A stretch of DNA of 64,000 bases from assembly GCF_021173675.1 (NCBI RefSeq), contig NZ_JAIHON010000001.1, positions 124,001 to 188,000 on the forward strand. Direction: 5' to 3'. A program made the position numbers and the translations under genes. This DNA comes from Streptomyces lincolnensis (GTDB lineage: Bacteria > Actinomycetota > Actinomycetes > Streptomycetales > Streptomycetaceae). This document shows, one piece after another, positions 63,018-64,000 of the stretch (the stretch's first letter is position 1; each line of letters opens with the position of its first letter). Under the pieces are notes generated by a model. It did not search any database. It had not been told where the DNA came from and worked only from the letters and a program-made list of their open reading frames with translations.

Positions 63018-64000
63018 ATGGAGAGCGTCTTCGACACGTACGGACTGCCCGGCACCCCCGGCACCGACGAGTTCTGGGAGACGGCGAGGACACCCGTGTC
63101 CGTGCCCGCCGACGACGGGGGCGGCGGCTGGGTGACGTTGTTCCTGTGGCGCGGCACCCCGGCACGCGTCGGCTTCGAGAGCTGGTCGGACCCGGTACCC
63201 CTGCGCCGCTGGGACGACACGGACTGCTGGTACGCCGAGGTGCGCATGCCCCCGCGCCTGCGGGTGACCTACCAGTTCCTCACCGACGACGCCGCGTACG
63301 CCGACCCGTTCAACCCGGCCGGTGCGGGCGGTGACCGCTCGATCGCGGCGACCCCGGACGCCCCCGGCCAACCCCACTGGCCCCTCGTCGGTGCCGATGA
63401 CGTCCTGCCCGTCCCCCGCACTCGGCTCCGCTGGGCCGGTCGACGACTCGACGGGCGGCGTACCGTACGGGTCCACCCGGCGGGCGGCGGCGGGCCGGTG
63501 GTGCTGCTGCTCGACGGGGACGACTGGCTCTACCTGCACCCGGCCATGACCGCGTTCGACGCGGCCGTCGCGGGCGGCGCGATGCCTCCCGTCACGCTCG
63601 TCTTCCTGCCGACACGGGACAGGGAGACCGAGTTCGCGTGCCGGCCCGCGTTGTGGGAGGCGGTCCGGGAGGAACTGCCGCCGCTGCTCGCGGAGTCCGG
63701 CGTACCCGCCGACTGGGACCGCCTGGTGGTCGCGGGGCAGAGCCTCGGCGGGCTGAGCGCGGTGTACGCGGCACTGGAGTTCCCGGACCTGGTGTCCCGC
63801 GTCGCCTGCCAGTCGGGGGCGTTCTGGTGGACGCCCGACGCCGTGCACGGACCCGACCCCCTGGGCGGCCCGGTCGGCGGCGCCGTCGCCGCGCGGCTGC
63901 GGGAGGGTCCCGACCTGTCCGGTCTGCGGGTCGCGTTCGACGTGGGGGAACACGAGACGCGGATGCTGCCCCACTGCGCCGCGGTCGAGACCCTGGCCGT
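63018..64000 (+). CDS. Siderophore esterase (Fes/IroE-type), 3' end outside the window
   Basis: At least 327 residues are visible, starting at ATG 63018 with AAGGAG upstream. The N-terminal ~130 residues are an enterochelin-esterase N domain (VSVPADDGGGGWVTLFLWRG, VTYQFLTDDAAYADPFNPAG). The catalytic esterase domain follows with the nucleophile motif VAGQSLGGLSAVYAALEFPDLV and LLLDGDDWLYLHPAMTAFDAAV. Such esterases cut trilactone or peptide siderophores in the cytoplasm to release iron. It shares an iron box with the MbtH-like gene. The frame is open to the last base. Confidence 0.9.
   Translation, partial: MESVFDTYGLPGTPGTDEFWETARTPVSVPADDGGGGWVTLFLWRGTPARVGFESWSDPVPLRRWDDTDCWYAEVRMPPRLRVTYQFLTDDAAYADPFNPAGAGGDRSIAATPDAPGQPHWPLVGADDVLPVPRTRLRWAGRRLDGRRTVRVHPAGGGGPVVLLLDGDDWLYLHPAMTAFDAAVAGGAMPPVTLVFLPTRDRETEFACRPALWEAVREELPPLLAESGVPADWDRLVVAGQSLGGLSAVYAALEFPDLVSRVACQSGAFWWTPDAVHGPDPLGGPVGGAVAARLREGPDLSGLRVAFDVGEHETRMLPHCAAVETLA

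Overview
The window is high-GC (roughly 70% or more), gene-dense actinobacterial DNA. The gene set points to Streptomyces: ATGA/GTGA stop-start overlaps, frequent GTG starts, a GerW-type sporulation protein, an opcA-zwf pair, CHAT/TPR and MbtH genes, and a 6-pyruvoyl-tetrahydropterin-synthase-like cluster resembling S. coelicolor SCO6650-6655. I see no rRNA, tRNA, CRISPR array, insertion sequence or prophage. The window opens inside an MMPL transporter gene and closes inside a siderophore-esterase-type gene.

Layout. 0-4.7 kb: MMPL exporter end, a secreted GH16-CBM6 glucanase behind a 14-bp palindromic operator, a GerW-like protein and an AraC regulator. 4.7-13.7 kb: a complete second pentose-phosphate operon (tkt-tal-zwf-opcA-pgi-gnd-phosphatase), without 6-phosphogluconolactonase. 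13.8-15.3 kb: a beta-helix-like membrane protein. 15.3-20.6 kb: shikimate/quinate catabolism (fused 3-dehydroshikimate dehydratase, shikimate dehydrogenase, TetR regulator, MHS transporter). 20.8-27.1 kb: a divergent locus with a small membrane protein, sigma factor and STAS protein on one side, and a 1148-residue TPR-CHAT protease-like protein, a zinc-ribbon-like protein and a membrane protein on the other. 27.2-31 kb: VOC, F420-type oxidoreductase, serine hydrolase and membrane protein.

31-43.6 kb is the most unusual part. A four-gene overlapping operon (ornithine-cyclodeaminase-like, FAD amino-acid oxidase and two different saccharopine dehydrogenases) looks like a saccharopine/pipecolate lysine route. 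Next to it lies a putative FAPy/pterin pathway: GTP cyclohydrolase II with the Met120 that in S. coelicolor stops the reaction at the formylated pyrimidine (FAPy), a creatininase-family protein resembling the archaeal FAPy deformylase, a PTPS homologue lacking zinc and catalytic residues, an MDR oxidoreductase, a GT4 glycosyltransferase, a methyltransferase, a flippase-like membrane protein and a CDP-alcohol phosphatidyltransferase. Together they could build and export a glycosylated, possibly lipid- or phospho-linked pyrimidine/pterin product that I cannot name.

43.6-50.7 kb: two acetyltransferases flank a NikA/DppA-type binding protein, a fused two-in-one permease and an MFS exporter, with no ATPase gene; divergently there is a CooC-like ATPase behind a Zur-like box. 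50.8-52.5 kb: a MarR-MFS drug-efflux pair with two phased operators. 52.5-58.1 kb: alpha/beta hydrolase and a GH1 beta-glucosidase with its sugar ABC transporter. 58.2-62.3 kb: a paralogous EF-G with a repeat insertion, a possible 38-codon leader ORF, a beta-lactamase-fold hydrolase and a small secreted protein. 62.4-64 kb: an iron-box-controlled MbtH protein and a divergent esterase.
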